Positions 27,764 through 37,023 of a stretch of DNA of 64,000 nucleotides are shown here, piece by piece. Within the stretch, counting starts at the first letter, position 1, and each line of letters begins with the position of its first letter. The DNA is taken from positions 372,001-436,000 of the forward strand of contig NZ_JAAKZF010000001.1 in assembly GCF_011045125.1 (NCBI RefSeq), written 5' to 3'. Source of the DNA: Allomesorhizobium camelthorni. Its GTDB lineage: Bacteria; Pseudomonadota; Alphaproteobacteria; Rhizobiales; Rhizobiaceae. The notes below the pieces were generated by a model. It did no database searches. It was not told the origin of the DNA and saw only the letters and a list, made by a program, of their open reading frames with translations. The translations under genes and the position numbers were made by a program.

Positions 27764-28159
27764 CAGGGCACGTTCCTCGCTTCTGTTCTTAAATATAATT
27801 TCTATGAAAAGAGTCTTCTGATTCTAAGAGTCTGTTAAAATCGGTAATTGCTGCCTATCCCAGTGAGGCGGCTTGGCGCCAGCCAGCATTTTGTCGCGCA
27901 AAGCTGGCTGTGGGCTGGAAAAGTCTGGGGACGACCTGGAAACAGCAATCAAAACCAATAACTTGCAGGACAAGCGAATTGCGGGAGCCGACGACCGCCG
28001 GCAAGCCAGGGAGTTTATCCCCATAGTCCTCCAAACCGCATCGGCAATTCCGACAGCGCATCGAATTGTGGACAAGGCCGGTTCTGATACAGTCGCCGGC
28101 GCCGCGATGGCCGAACCGGCCAGCTTTTGCACATTTGACCACAGACCCGGGCCGATCCT
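27764..28159. other. oriC: Chromosomal replication origin oriC (hemE / DUF299 intergenic region)
   Basis: A 396-bp gene-free gap between divergent hemE and the DUF299 regulator, the conserved origin location in alphaproteobacteria. It holds an AT-rich tract (about 27786-27850), a possible unwinding element, containing three GANTC sites. DnaA-box-like 9-mers are TTATCCCCA at 28015-28023, TTGTCCACA on the minus strand at 28067-28075, and TTGACCACA at 28135-28143. A perfect inverted repeat CAGCCAGC/GCTGGCTG spans 27880-27910. Flanking genes diverge from it on both sides. Box assignments are by eye. Confidence 0.85.
27809..27833. promoter_or_regulatory. Cluster of three CcrM (GANTC) sites within an AAGAGTCT direct repeat
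   Basis: GAGTC at 27811-27815, GATTC at 27820-27824 and GAGTC at 27828-27832. The outer two sit in an 8-bp direct repeat (AAGAGTCT at 27809 and 27826). GANTC is the target of the cell-cycle methyltransferase CcrM. Confidence 0.7.
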
Positions 28160-28981
28160 GTGAACAAACCCCAGAGCTTCTTTCATCTGCACCTGATCTC
28201 CGACGCAACCGGCGAGACGCTGCTTGCCGCCGGCCGCGCGGCCTCGGCTCAATACAAGGATGCGCGCGCGATCGAGCACATTTATCCGCTCATTCGCACG
28301 GAAAAACAGCTGGCGAAGGTCTTCGAGGACATTGAGGAGGAGCCCGGCATCGTGCTTTACACGGTGGTGGATCAGCACCTCGCCGGCAAGATCGATGCGA
28401 AGGCTGCCCAGATGGGGCTGCCCTGCGTCTCGGTGCTCGAGCCGGTTCTGACCGTGTTCCAGTCCTATCTCGGCACGCCGGCCGGCCGCCGGGTGGGCGC
28501 GCAGCATGTGCTCGACGCGGAATATTTCCGCCGCATCGACGCGCTGAACTTCACCATGGAGCACGATGACGGCCAGCTGCCTTCCGACATCGAGGAAGCC
28601 GACATCGTTCTGATCGGCATATCGCGCACCTCAAAGACGCCGACCAGCATTTATCTCGCCAATCGTGGCATCAAGACCGCCAACATCCCGATCGTCCTCG
28701 GCGTGCCGCTGCCCGAGAGTCTGGCGAACGCGAAGAAGCCGCTCATCGTGGGGCTGGTGGCGACGGCGGAGCGGATTTCGCAGGTGCGCCAGAACCGGGT
28801 TCTCGGCTCGTCCGCCGGCTATGATGCCAATGGCTATGTCGACCGCGCGGCGATTGCCGAGGAACTGGCCTATGCGCGGCAGATCTGCACGAGGCACAAT
28901 TGGCCGATGATCGATGTCAGCCGCCGCTCGATCGAAGAAACCGCAGCGGCGATCGTTGCCCTGCGCGGCAGGACGCGGTAG
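28160..28981 (+). CDS. Pyruvate, phosphate dikinase regulatory protein (DUF299 bifunctional kinase/phosphorylase)
   Basis: 273 aa from a GTG at 28160. ADP-dependent kinase and phosphate-dependent phosphorylase that switches PPDK or PEP synthase off and on. The P-loop-like GISRTSKTP (153-161) is the family signature; [13 protein letters not shown] marks the N-terminus. A DnaA-box-like sequence overlaps the start. This is the right-hand flank of the origin in many alphaproteobacteria. Whether the target is PpdK or PpsA cannot be told here. Confidence 0.95.
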   Translation: MNKPQSFFHLHLISDATGETLLAAGRAASAQYKDARAIEHIYPLIRTEKQLAKVFEDIEEEPGIVLYTVVDQHLAGKIDAKAAQMGLPCVSVLEPVLTVFQSYLGTPAGRRVGAQHVLDAEYFRRIDALNFTMEHDDGQLPSDIEEADIVLIGISRTSKTPTSIYLANRGIKTANIPIVLGVPLPESLANAKKPLIVGLVATAERISQVRQNRVLGSSAGYDANGYVDRAAIAEELAYARQICTRHNWPMIDVSRRSIEETAAAIVALRGRTR

Positions 28982-29009
28982 GGGCGCGTTGAAAACAAAG
29001 GCCAATCAA

Positions 29010-29609
29010 ATGCCGGAAAAACTGATCCTCGCCTCGGGCAGTCCGTTTCGAAAATCGCTCCTCGCCAATGCCGGGATCGAATTCAGCGCGGTGCCGCCGA
29101 CCGTCGACGAGCGCGCGCTTGAAGCGCCCTTGGAGGGAAGCGGCGCGACGCCGGAGGAGGTGGCCCAGATCCTGGCCGAGGCCAAGGCCGCCAATGTCAG
29201 CGAGAGCCATCCGAGTGCACTGGTTCTCGGCTGCGACCAGACCCTGTCGCTCGGCGATCGGGTGTTTCACAAGCCGCGCGACATGGAAGATGCGCGCCGG
29301 CATCTGCTCGCTCTGTCTGGCAGGACGCATCATTTGAACAGCGCCGCGGTCCTGGTGCGCGGTGGCCAGACGCTGTGGCGGCATGTCGGCATAGCGAGCC
29401 TCACCATGCGCGAACTGGACCCGGCCTTCATAGGCCGCCATCTGGCGCGGGTTGGCGTCAAAGCGCTGTCGAGCGTCGGGGCCTATCAGATCGAAGGCGA
29501 GGGCATCCAGCTGTTCCAGAAGATCGAGGGCGACTATTTCACCATAGTCGGCCTGCCACTGCTGCCCGTGCTCGCCGCTCTTCGCGAATTCGGGGCGATC
29601 GATGGCTGA
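29010..29609 (+). CDS. maf: Maf-like nucleotide pyrophosphatase
   Basis: 199 aa. House-cleaning NTP pyrophosphatase of the Maf/HAM1-like fold. N-terminal [19 protein letters not shown] (about 5-23) and VDERALE, then [16 protein letters not shown]. Start at ATG 29010 suits the usual [12 protein letters not shown] opening; an in-frame TTG at 28989 would add seven residues. Ends 8 bp inside aroE. Substrate class (dTTP/UTP or modified bases) not assignable. Confidence 0.92.
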   Translation: MPEKLILASGSPFRKSLLANAGIEFSAVPPTVDERALEAPLEGSGATPEEVAQILAEAKAANVSESHPSALVLGCDQTLSLGDRVFHKPRDMEDARRHLLALSGRTHHLNSAAVLVRGGQTLWRHVGIASLTMRELDPAFIGRHLARVGVKALSSVGAYQIEGEGIQLFQKIEGDYFTIVGLPLLPVLAALREFGAIDG

Positions 29610-30444
29610 GCCAGTAAAGGCCTTTGTTTGCGGGCACCCTGTCGCGCACTCGCGTTCGCCGGCCATTCACGGCCATTGGCTCGCCCGCTACGGAATCGCC
29701 GGCAGCTATATGGCGATCGACGTCGCGCCAGATGATTTCGCAGATTTTGTCCGCCATATCCGCGAAAATGGCTATGCCGGCGGCAATGTCACGATTCCGC
29801 ACAAGGAAGCCGCCTGCCGGCTGGTTGAGCGTCGAGACCAGGCGGCGGAAGAAATCGGCGCGGTGAACACGCTATGGTTCGAGGCCGGCGTGCTTTGCGG
29901 CGGCAACACCGATGCGGTGGGCTTCGCCGCCAACCTTGATGAGCGCGCGCCCGGCTGGGCCGAAAACCGCGGAACCGTGGTGGTGCTCGGAGCAGGCGGA
30001 GCCGCCCGCGCCGTGCTCTTTGCGCTCAGGCAGCGCGGCTATCGCGATATCAGGGTCGTTAACCGGACGATGGCGCGCGCCGTCGAACTGGCGGACCAGT
30101 TCGGCCCCGGCGTAACGGCTCACGCTCCAGGTGCGGCGACCGAGTTGCTCGGCGATGCGGACCTGCTTGTCAACACAACCGCGCTCGGCATGTACGGCAA
30201 TGCCGAGATCGCCGTCGACCCGGCAACTTTGCCCGACCGGGCGATTGTGACCGACATCGTTTATGTCCCGCTCGAAACGCCGCTGCTAGCGGCTGCACGC
30301 CGGCGCGGGCTGAAGACCGTCGATGGGCTCGGCATGTTGCTGCATCAGGCGGTTCCAGGCTTCGAACACTGGTTCGGCAGGCGACCGGAGGTCGATGCGG
30401 AGCTGCGCAGGCTGATCGTCGGCGACCTCGAGACCGCATCATGA
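29602..30444 (+). CDS. aroE: Shikimate dehydrogenase (NADP+)
   Basis: 280 aa. Reduces 3-dehydroshikimate to shikimate. Shikimate-binding [13 protein letters not shown] (about 11-23), the catalytic-lysine motif [10 protein letters not shown] (about 61-70), and NTLW, then the NADP loop [13 protein letters not shown]. Overlaps maf by 8 bp and coaE by 4 bp, forming a tight rightward operon from the origin. Confidence 0.96.
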   Translation: MAEPVKAFVCGHPVAHSRSPAIHGHWLARYGIAGSYMAIDVAPDDFADFVRHIRENGYAGGNVTIPHKEAACRLVERRDQAAEEIGAVNTLWFEAGVLCGGNTDAVGFAANLDERAPGWAENRGTVVVLGAGGAARAVLFALRQRGYRDIRVVNRTMARAVELADQFGPGVTAHAPGAATELLGDADLLVNTTALGMYGNAEIAVDPATLPDRAIVTDIVYVPLETPLLAAARRRGLKTVDGLGMLLHQAVPGFEHWFGRRPEVDAELRRLIVGDLETAS

Positions 30445-31037
30445 TCGTGCTCGGCCTTACCGGATCAATCGGGATGGGCAAATCGACCACCGCGAAAATG
30501 TTCAGGGAAGCCGGCGTGCCGGTGCACGATTCCGATGAAACGGTGCATCGCCTCTATACCGGCAAGGCAGCGCCGCTGATCGAGGAGGCGTTTCCGGGAA
30601 CGGTGCGGGGCGGAACGGTCGATCGGGCGCAGCTCGCCGCCCAGGTTCTCGGCAGGCCGGAAGCGATGAAGAAGCTCGAGTCGATCATCCACCCGCTGGT
30701 CCGTGCCGATGCCGACGCCTTTGTCACGCGCCACCGCGACGCCAAAACGCCGCTGGTGGTGCTCGATATCCCGCTTCTGTTCGAGACCGGCGGCCGCGGC
30801 CGCGTCGAGAAGGTCGTCGTTGTCACCGCCCCGGCCGAGGTCCAGCGCGAGCGCGTACTGGCCCGGCCCGGCATGACCGAGGAAAAGCTCGACGCAATCC
30901 TGGCCAGCCAAGTTCCGGACGCCGAAAAGCGCCGGCAGGCTGATTTCATCATCGACAGCAGCCAGGGCCTGGAAGCCGCGCGGGCCGAAGTCGCCCGCAT
31001 CATCGCCGACTTGACCGGGGACAAACCAACGGGCTAA
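30441..31037 (+). CDS. coaE: Dephospho-CoA kinase
   Basis: 198 aa. Last step of CoA synthesis. The P-loop is [13 protein letters not shown] (about 4-16), then the dephospho-CoA site [11 protein letters not shown] and [14 protein letters not shown] overlap with aroE; dnaQ follows 64 bp downstream, as in most rhizobia. Confidence 0.96.
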   Translation: MIVLGLTGSIGMGKSTTAKMFREAGVPVHDSDETVHRLYTGKAAPLIEEAFPGTVRGGTVDRAQLAAQVLGRPEAMKKLESIIHPLVRADADAFVTRHRDAKTPLVVLDIPLLFETGGRGRVEKVVVVTAPAEVQRERVLARPGMTEEKLDAILASQVPDAEKRRQADFIIDSSQGLEAARAEVARIIADLTGDKPTG

Positions 31038-31101
31038 CAGCGCCGCCCTTGCTCAAAAAGCCCGCTGCGGCCAAGCTTGGCCGTGGAGTGATTCGGTACC
31101 A

Positions 31102-31830
31102 ATGCGCGAAATCATATTCGATACGGAAACGACCGGGCTCGACGCGCGAGACGACCGTATCATCGAGATCGGCGGCGTCGAGCTCGTCAACCGCTTCCCC
31201 ACCGGCCGCAATTTCCATGTTTTCATCAATCCGCAAGGCCGCGACGTGCATCCGGACGCGCAGGCCGTGCACGGTATCAGCAATGCCGACCTTAAGGACA
31301 AGCCGCCGTTCGCGGAGATCGCCGGCCAGTTCCTCGAATTTGTCGATGGCGCCAAGCTGGTCGCGCACAATGCCGGCTTCGACATGGGCTTCATCAATGC
31401 CGAACTGGGGCGGCTCGGCGCGCCGGCGATCGGTCCGGACCGGGTCGTCGACACTCTGGCCCTGGCGCGGCGCAAGCACCCGATGGGGCCGAATTCACTC
31501 GACGCGCTCTGCCGGCGCTACGGCATCGACAACAGCCGCCGCACCAAGCATGGCGCGCTGCTCGATTCGGAGCTTCTGGCCGAAGTCTATATCGAGCTGA
31601 TCGGCGGCAAGCAGGCAGCGCTTATCCTGGACGCGGTCGCGTCAACGCCGGCAGGCGGCGCCGCAATGATTCACGTGGAACTTTCCATCCAGGCGCGGCC
31701 GGAGCCGCTGCCCTCGCGGCTGACGGACGATGAACGCGCCAACCATGCCAGGCTGGTCGCCGAGCTGGGCGAAAAGTCGATCTGGGCGCAGCTGCGCCAG
31801 GACCGGTCGGACCTGCGGGTTCAGGCGTAA
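31102..31830 (+). CDS. dnaQ: DNA polymerase III subunit epsilon (3'-5' proofreading exonuclease)
   Basis: 242 aa. DEDDh exonuclease: Exo I FDTETTGLDARDDRIIEIGG (about 5-24) with the DxE pair, Exo II AHNAGFDMGF, and Exo III HGALLDSELLAEVY. The C-terminal tail should bind the alpha subunit. Followed at once by a symmetric intrinsic terminator. Confidence 0.95.
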   Translation: MREIIFDTETTGLDARDDRIIEIGGVELVNRFPTGRNFHVFINPQGRDVHPDAQAVHGISNADLKDKPPFAEIAGQFLEFVDGAKLVAHNAGFDMGFINAELGRLGAPAIGPDRVVDTLALARRKHPMGPNSLDALCRRYGIDNSRRTKHGALLDSELLAEVYIELIGGKQAALILDAVASTPAGGAAMIHVELSIQARPEPLPSRLTDDERANHARLVAELGEKSIWAQLRQDRSDLRVQA

Positions 31831-31856
31831 AAAACCCGGCGCGAGGCCGGGTTTTT
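31831..31856. terminator. Bidirectional intrinsic terminator between dnaQ and secB
   Basis: AAAACCCGGC-GCGAG-GCCGGGTTTTT forms a strong stem with an A-run before and a T-run after, so it can end both converging transcripts. Confidence 0.9.
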
Positions 31857-31882
31857 CATTTCCGTGTCCAGGTCGCCTGACG

Positions 31883-32398
31883 TCAGCTGACCTTGACCTT
31901 GGAGGCCGTCTTGTCCTCCGCCATCTTCTGCTGGAACATCTGCGCGAAGTCGATCGGATCGAGCATCAGCGGCGGGAAACCGCCATTGCGGGTGGCTTCG
32001 GCGATGATCTGGCGTGCGAAGGGGAACAGCAGCCGTGGGCACTCGATGAACAGCAGCGGCAGCATGTGCTCCTGCGGGAAACCCTCGATGCGGAATACGC
32101 CGCCATAGACGAGCTCGACATTGAACAGCACGTCCTTGTCGAAGGAGGCCTTGGCGTTCAGCGACAGATTGACGTCGAATTCCTTCTCCGACAGCGGATT
32201 GGCGTTGACGTTGACGCTGATGTTGATGCCCGGGGCCTTGTCGCGGCCGCGCAGTGAATTAGGCGCGCCGGGGCTCTCGAAGGAAAGATCCTTCACATAT
32301 TGGGCAAGCACGTTGAGCGAAGCCTGGGTCGTTCCGGCGTTTCCGTTTCCGCTGATCGGCGTTCCGGCCGACTCGTTTTCTTTTTCTTTGCTGGCCAT
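31883..32398 (-). CDS. secB: Protein-export chaperone SecB
   Basis: 171 aa. Tetrameric holdase that passes unfolded preproteins to SecA. N-terminal low-complexity leader (about 28 residues), then the SecB core with [16 protein letters not shown] (about 31-46) and [17 protein letters not shown], both typical. Rhizobial SecB is usually about 160 aa. Single gene converging on dnaQ. Confidence 0.95.
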   Translation of the reverse strand: MASKEKENESAGTPISGNGNAGTTQASLNVLAQYVKDLSFESPGAPNSLRGRDKAPGINISVNVNANPLSEKEFDVNLSLNAKASFDKDVLFNVELVYGGVFRIEGFPQEHMLPLLFIECPRLLFPFARQIIAEATRNGGFPPLMLDPIDFAQMFQQKMAEDKTASKVKVS

Positions 32399-32497
32399 CA
32401 GCCACGGTCCTCTTGGTTCAGCCGCGCGGCGGCCCGTTTAAATCGAGCGTTCGCTAGCATGCGCGGCATGCCAAGACAAGGAAAAGGGCTCTTGCCG

Positions 32498-32986
32498 TCA
32501 CTCGTCGTCTATCTGTCGCCAGGGCGATCCCGGAGACCCCCCTTTCGAATAGTCGTCGGGATCGAGGTCGATGGTGCGGCCGCGTCCCCTCCGGGCAAAG
32601 CCACCGCCCATCGTGGAAAAATCGGTTGCGAAATTGACGCGACTTTTCAGGAACCGCCAGCCGAGGTCGCGCACCTTCGGTACGAACAGCAGTATGCCGA
32701 GGATGTCGGTCAGGAAGCCAGGAATGAGCAGGAGGAAACCTGCGAGGAGGATCATGATGCCGTGGGCGAGCTCCCGCCCCGGGTCGCGCCCGGCCTCGAT
32801 GTCGCGGCGGATGCGCGTCATGACCCCGAAGCCCTGGAAGCGCATCAGCATGGCGCCGGCAATGCCGGTCGCCACGATGAGCCCGAGCGTGGCGAGAACC
32901 CCGATCTGACGGCCGACCAGCACGAAGCCTGCTATTTCCAGGAGCGGAAGCACAAGCAGGAAGAGGGGGATGAAGGGAATGCGCAC
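32498..32986 (-). CDS. fxsA: FxsA family membrane protein
   Basis: 162 aa with four hydrophobic stretches: PFIPLFLLVLPLLEIAGFVL start, GLIVATGIAGAMLMRFQGFG, HGIMILLAGFLLLIPGFLTD and ILLFVP, then a polar Arg/Asp tail. This is the FxsA pattern (suppressor of F exclusion of phage T7 in E. coli). Divergent from the Tim44-like gene across 199 bp, its standard neighbour in rhizobia. Confidence 0.93.
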   Translation of the reverse strand: MRIPFIPLFLLVLPLLEIAGFVLVGRQIGVLATLGLIVATGIAGAMLMRFQGFGVMTRIRRDIEAGRDPGRELAHGIMILLAGFLLLIPGFLTDILGILLFVPKVRDLGWRFLKSRVNFATDFSTMGGGFARRGRGRTIDLDPDDYSKGGSPGSPWRQIDDE

Positions 32987-33185
32987 GAAACCGCCAGGGC
33001 TGGAGTTGGAATGGGCATGGGCCAGTCAATGCTGGCGCATCGCTCCACAGATAGGTATGCACGGCTTTAATTTGAATGATTGCGGCATGCGTTCTATATG
33101 CAGTGATTGAACAGCGCGACGCGGCGCCGGACGGCGATCTCGCCATCCCAAGCCCGCTGGGACACGGGATCGGTTGGCGGAAGAC

Positions 33186-33890
33186 ATGGAATTCTTCGAT
33201 TTCGGCACGATATTTTTTCTGATCGCGGCTGTCGTGATCTTTTTTCAGCTCCGCAACGTGCTGGGCCGCCGGACCGGCAGTGAGCGGCCGCCTTTCGATC
33301 CCTATACGGCCGGCCGCGCGCGCACCAAGGATGCGGCGGCAAAACCTGAAAACGTCGTCTCCCTGCCGCGCAAGCGCACGGCTGCCGAAACCGAGGAAAG
33401 CTTCGCCGCCATCGACGCTTTCGCCAAGCCCGGAACCGAGCTGAACAAGGGGCTTCGCTCGATCAAGGAAGCCGATCCGTCCTTCGACCCCAAGAATTTC
33501 GTCGACGGCGCGAAGATGGCCTATGAGATGATCGTCATGGCCTATGCCGACGGCGACCGCAAAACGCTGAAAAACCTGCTTTCCCGGGAGGTCTATGACG
33601 GCTTCGTCGCGGCGATCGCCGACCGCGAGAAGCGCAACGAGAAAATCCAGTCTTCCTTTGTCGGCATAAACAAGGCCGACATCGTCTCGGCCGAGATGAA
33701 AAATGGCGAAGCCCACATTACGCTGCGCATTGTCAGCGAGCTGATCTCTGCGACCCGCGACAATGCCGGCGCCGTCATAGACGGCGATCCTGAAACGGTC
33801 GCCGAGGTCAAGGATGTCTGGACCTTCGCCCGTGACACGCGGTCGCGCGATCCGAACTGGAAGCTGGTCGCGACCGAAGAGGAAGACTGA
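33186..33890 (+). CDS. Tim44-like domain membrane-anchored protein
   Basis: 234 aa. One N-terminal helix (about 7-22) anchors a cytoplasmic domain of the Tim44/TimA family (about 85-230), with FVDGAKMAYEMIVMAYADGD and a strand-rich C-terminal half. Bacterial TimA proteins are inner-membrane proteins of poorly known role. ATG 33186 follows GGCGGAAG; a TTG at 33174 is possible. mltA follows closely. Confidence 0.9.
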   Translation: MEFFDFGTIFFLIAAVVIFFQLRNVLGRRTGSERPPFDPYTAGRARTKDAAAKPENVVSLPRKRTAAETEESFAAIDAFAKPGTELNKGLRSIKEADPSFDPKNFVDGAKMAYEMIVMAYADGDRKTLKNLLSREVYDGFVAAIADREKRNEKIQSSFVGINKADIVSAEMKNGEAHITLRIVSELISATRDNAGAVIDGDPETVAEVKDVWTFARDTRSRDPNWKLVATEEED

Positions 33891-33915
33891 CGCTCGACGG
33901 CCGGGGGTCCGTTCG

Positions 33916-35019
33916 GTGCCGCTTTCGCCTGCCTTCCAGATTGTCTCCTTTGCCGATCTGCCGGGCTGGATCGCGGACGATCAATCCGGCGCTTTCGAAG
34001 CGTTTCGGCGCTCGGCCTTGTATGTCCTGTCGAAGCCGTATCGCTCCGGCGCGCTGGGCGTGGTTTTTTCCAGCTTTGCCGAAGCTTATGAGGCTGCGCG
34101 GGCGACGAAATCCCTGACGCATGCGGAGGCGAAAGCCTTTTTCGAGATTTACTTCGTGCCGGCCCGCATCGTGCCGGAAGATTCTGGTTCCGGTCTAGTC
34201 ACCGGGTTTTACGAGCCCGAGGTCGAGGCGTCGCCGGTCCGTACGGAGCGCTTTTGCGTGCCGCTGCTTTCGCGCCCGGCAGATCTCGTTGATATCGACG
34301 ATGAAAACCGCCCGGACGGAATGGACCCTTATCTCGCGTTCGCCAGGCAAACCGAAGCTGGGTTGGTCGAATATTTCGACCGCACGGCGATCGAAACCGG
34401 CGCGCTTGCCGGGCAGAACCTAGAAATCGCCTGGCTCGAGAGCAAGGTGGACGCCTTCTTCATTCACGTGCAGGGCGCAGCGCGGCTCCATATGCCCGAC
34501 GGCTCGCTCCGGCGCGTCACTTATGCCGCCAAATCCGGCCAGCGCTTTTCCGGCCCGGGGAAGATGCTCGCCGACCTCGGCGAAATCCCGCTGAGCGAGG
34601 TGACCATGCAGTCGATAAGGGCATGGCTCGCGCGAAATCCGGACCGCGTCGATGAGATACTGCAGCGGAACCGCTCCTATATCTTCTTTCGCGAAGCGCC
34701 GGTCGACGACCCGGCGCTCGGCCCCATAGCTGCGGCCAAAGTGCCGCTGACGCCCGGCCGATCGATCGCCGTGGACCGGCTGCTGCACACATTCGGTACG
34801 CCTTTCTTCATCGACGCACCGTCGCTGACCTCCTTCGGCGGAAAGCCCTTCCGCCGGCTGATGATCGCGCAGGACACCGGATCGGCGATCGTCGGCGCGG
34901 CGCGCGGCGACCTTTTTGCCGGCTCCGGCGATGAAGCCGGCGAAATAGCCGGCGTGGTACGCAACGAGGCGGATTTCTTCGCGCTCATCCCCCGCGCTTT
35001 GGCCGAGGCAGCGCCATGA
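33916..35019 (+). CDS. mltA: Membrane-bound lytic transglycosylase A family (MltA)
   Basis: 367 aa from GTG 33916. MltA domain (about 90-270) with LVTGFYEPEVEAS and VDAFFIHVQGAARL, then a 3D domain near the C-terminus with the catalytic-type aspartates in AQDTGSAIVGAARGDLF (about 316-332). Cleaves glycan strands to 1,6-anhydro products. No lipobox or clear signal peptide is visible from this start, so export or the true N-terminus is uncertain. Stop overlaps the smr start. Confidence 0.87.
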   Translation: MPLSPAFQIVSFADLPGWIADDQSGAFEAFRRSALYVLSKPYRSGALGVVFSSFAEAYEAARATKSLTHAEAKAFFEIYFVPARIVPEDSGSGLVTGFYEPEVEASPVRTERFCVPLLSRPADLVDIDDENRPDGMDPYLAFARQTEAGLVEYFDRTAIETGALAGQNLEIAWLESKVDAFFIHVQGAARLHMPDGSLRRVTYAAKSGQRFSGPGKMLADLGEIPLSEVTMQSIRAWLARNPDRVDEILQRNRSYIFFREAPVDDPALGPIAAAKVPLTPGRSIAVDRLLHTFGTPFFIDAPSLTSFGGKPFRRLMIAQDTGSAIVGAARGDLFAGSGDEAGEIAGVVRNEADFFALIPRALAEAAP

Positions 35020-35555
35020 GCAGGCCTTCGGACAGGAGCCTGAGTGACGAAGACCGCGTCTTGTGGAATCTCGTCGCCCGCTCGGCAAAACCGCTGAAGG
35101 GCAAGCGGGCGGTCGACATTCCCGAGCCTCCTCCGGCGTCGATGGAAGACGCGATGGAAACGGTTGCACCCAAGCCCGCCGTTTCGCCTGCCGCCCGGCC
35201 GAAGCAGATCGTCTCGCATTCCCTCGACAGACCGACATACGAGAAGCTGGCGAAGGGCCGGCTGCCGATCGAGGGCCGCGTCGACCTGCACGGCATGAGC
35301 CAGGAGCAGGCTTATTCGCTGCTGCTTTCCTTCCTGCACCGGGCCCATGCCGGCGGCGTGCGCTACGTGCTGGTGATCACCGGCAAAGGCTCGTCGTCGG
35401 GAGGTGAGGGCGTGTTGCGGCGCGCCGTTCCGGCCTGGCTCTCGACCGCGCCGTTCCGGCCGCTCGTCAGCAGCCATGATCACGCCGCCCGTAACCATGG
35501 CGGCGCCGGCGCGCTCTATGTCCGGCTGCGCCGGCATCCTGCGAAAAACCCGTGA
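35016..35555 (+). CDS. Smr/MutS2-type domain protein
   Basis: 179 aa. N-terminal half is disordered and Pro-rich; the C-terminal Smr domain (about 88-175) carries VDLHGMSQEQA and GKGSSSGGEGVLR, the nuclease-like motifs of stand-alone Smr proteins. May act on branched DNA or on ribosome-collision mRNAs; not resolved. Overlaps mltA and the following gene by 4 bp each. Confidence 0.9.
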   Translation: MSRPSDRSLSDEDRVLWNLVARSAKPLKGKRAVDIPEPPPASMEDAMETVAPKPAVSPAARPKQIVSHSLDRPTYEKLAKGRLPIEGRVDLHGMSQEQAYSLLLSFLHRAHAGGVRYVLVITGKGSSSGGEGVLRRAVPAWLSTAPFRPLVSSHDHAARNHGGAGALYVRLRRHPAKNP

Positions 35556-35920
35556 CGCCGTTCGGGGCGAAGATGCGGGCGCTCAGGCGCGAGCGTGGCG
35601 TCAGCCAGAAGGACATGGCCAGGGCGCTGGGTGTCAGCGCCGCCTATTTGTCGGCGCTGGAACATGGCCGCCGCGGCGCGCCGGGATGGGCGCTGGTGCA
35701 GAAAATCATCGGCTACTTCAACGTGATCTGGGATGATGCGGAGGAGCTGGAGCGGCTGGCCGAGACGTCGCATCCGCGCGTCATCGTAGACACGTCGGGC
35801 TTGTCACCAGTCGCTACCGAACTGGCGAACCTGCTTGCGGCAAGCATAGGCCGGCTTGAACCTGATCAGATCCGCAGCCTGATCGACCAGGTTGAGGCAG
35901 CGCTGGAGAAGCGGCGGTAG
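35552..35920 (+). CDS. XRE/Cro-CI family helix-turn-helix regulator
   Basis: 122 aa from GTG 35552 overlapping the smr stop. Helix-turn-helix SQKDMARALGVSAAYLSALE (about 18-37) at the N-terminus, then a helical C-terminus with an LEPDQIRSLIDQVEAAL amphipathic helix that may dimerise. Conserved beside mltA/smr in rhizobia. Targets unknown. Confidence 0.9.
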   Translation: MTPFGAKMRALRRERGVSQKDMARALGVSAAYLSALEHGRRGAPGWALVQKIIGYFNVIWDDAEELERLAETSHPRVIVDTSGLSPVATELANLLAASIGRLEPDQIRSLIDQVEAALEKRR

Positions 35921-35950
35921 CGTACGAACGGAGGTTCGGGTCGTGGAAAA

Positions 35951-36910
35951 CTAAAACAGGGCCCTCAGCTCCGGCAGCTTCTCGTTGACGAGCCAGCCAT
36001 AATAATTCTCTTCCGGAAGCCTAGGCTCTTGCCCTTCCGCGAAGCGCTTCTCGTTCTCGGCCTTGAGCGCGTAGGCGCGGGCTTCCGGATCGCCGACATT
36101 ATACAGCGTCGCGGTGATGCCGGGATTTTGCGAGATGTCGAAGCCGGCGATCGTCCGGTAGGCGTCAATCGACTTTTTCAGCGTCGCCGCCACATAGGGA
36201 AGGGTCAGGTCCGGATCCATGATGGTTTCGTAGACGTGGTTCGGCTGCCCGGCGTCGAGCTTCGGCAGGCCAGAGACCTGATGCACCAGATCGCTCATCT
36301 GCAGCGCGGTCAGCGGGTTGAGCTGACCGATGCCGAAGGTCTGCCCGGCATAGAAGGGCTGGAAAAAGGTGGCGCTGAAGCGGTCGTCGGGATAGGAGAC
36401 GCCGCCCACCGTCCGGCCGCGGAATTCCCGGTTCCAGACGCGCTCGCGGCAGGTCCACACCTTATAGCTGTCCGACAGGTCCGCGCAGGCTGAAAATTCC
36501 GGCCGTGCGATGAAATCGACGATGTCTTCCTCACCGTAGCTGAAGGTCAGCTGGCTGCTGAGGTAGGACACCGCCTTGACGTAGTAAGTCTGCAGCCGGT
36601 CATAGGCGTCGACATTATAAGTGTGCTCGCCGACGATCGCGCCGGCAATGTGGATGGGGTCGATGCCGTAGGCGTCGGCCGTCGCCCTGATCTTGGAGCG
36701 CAACTCCTGGTCGCTCTGCAACAGGGCATAGACTTTGCGGTACTTGGCGTCGAAGCTGGTCTTGCCGGCCTGCGTGCGCTTGGCCGACGCGCCCGGGACG
36801 CCGGGCTGTTCCGGGTACCGATTGCCCACGGGCACGATCGTTTGCGCCTGCGCAATACCGGCGCCAAGCGCCAGGATCAGCGCAACCGCCAAGGAAAATG
36901 ATCTCGTCAT
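35951..36910 (-). CDS. DUF1402-type exported protein
   Basis: 319 aa. Signal peptide (SFSLAVALILALGAGIAQA) cleaved near residue 22. The rest resembles the DUF1402 family of rhizobia, with AYGIDPIHIAGAIVGEHTYN and a conserved ENYYGWLVNEKLPELRALF end. The local QTFGIGQLNPLTALQMSDLV stretch and an early catalytic-like Glu (GEHTYN) recall lytic transglycosylase folds, so a cell-wall role is possible. ATG 36910 chosen for the signal peptide; ATG 36928 is an alternative. Confidence 0.75.
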   Translation of the reverse strand: MTRSFSLAVALILALGAGIAQAQTIVPVGNRYPEQPGVPGASAKRTQAGKTSFDAKYRKVYALLQSDQELRSKIRATADAYGIDPIHIAGAIVGEHTYNVDAYDRLQTYYVKAVSYLSSQLTFSYGEEDIVDFIARPEFSACADLSDSYKVWTCRERVWNREFRGRTVGGVSYPDDRFSATFFQPFYAGQTFGIGQLNPLTALQMSDLVHQVSGLPKLDAGQPNHVYETIMDPDLTLPYVAATLKKSIDAYRTIAGFDISQNPGITATLYNVGDPEARAYALKAENEKRFAEGQEPRLPEENYYGWLVNEKLPELRALF

Positions 36911-37023
36911 GTGCCGCCGCAACCCCATGGCCCCACAGCCGCGCAACCTAGGTAAAGCCCGAATAGGAGTCGAGTCCCTGTTGCCCGGCGTTCTTCGCCG
37001 GCCCCCCACCCGGTGCCGGCCCT

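Noticed and set aside
28159-28167. TGTGAACAA as a DnaA box over the DUF299 start
   Set aside because: Two mismatches to TTATCCACA; too weak to list alone, though it sits at the origin edge.
31667-31682. TGATTCACGTGGAACT resembling parS
   Set aside because: 13 of 16 matches, isolated within dnaQ, and lacks the intact GTGAAAC arm.
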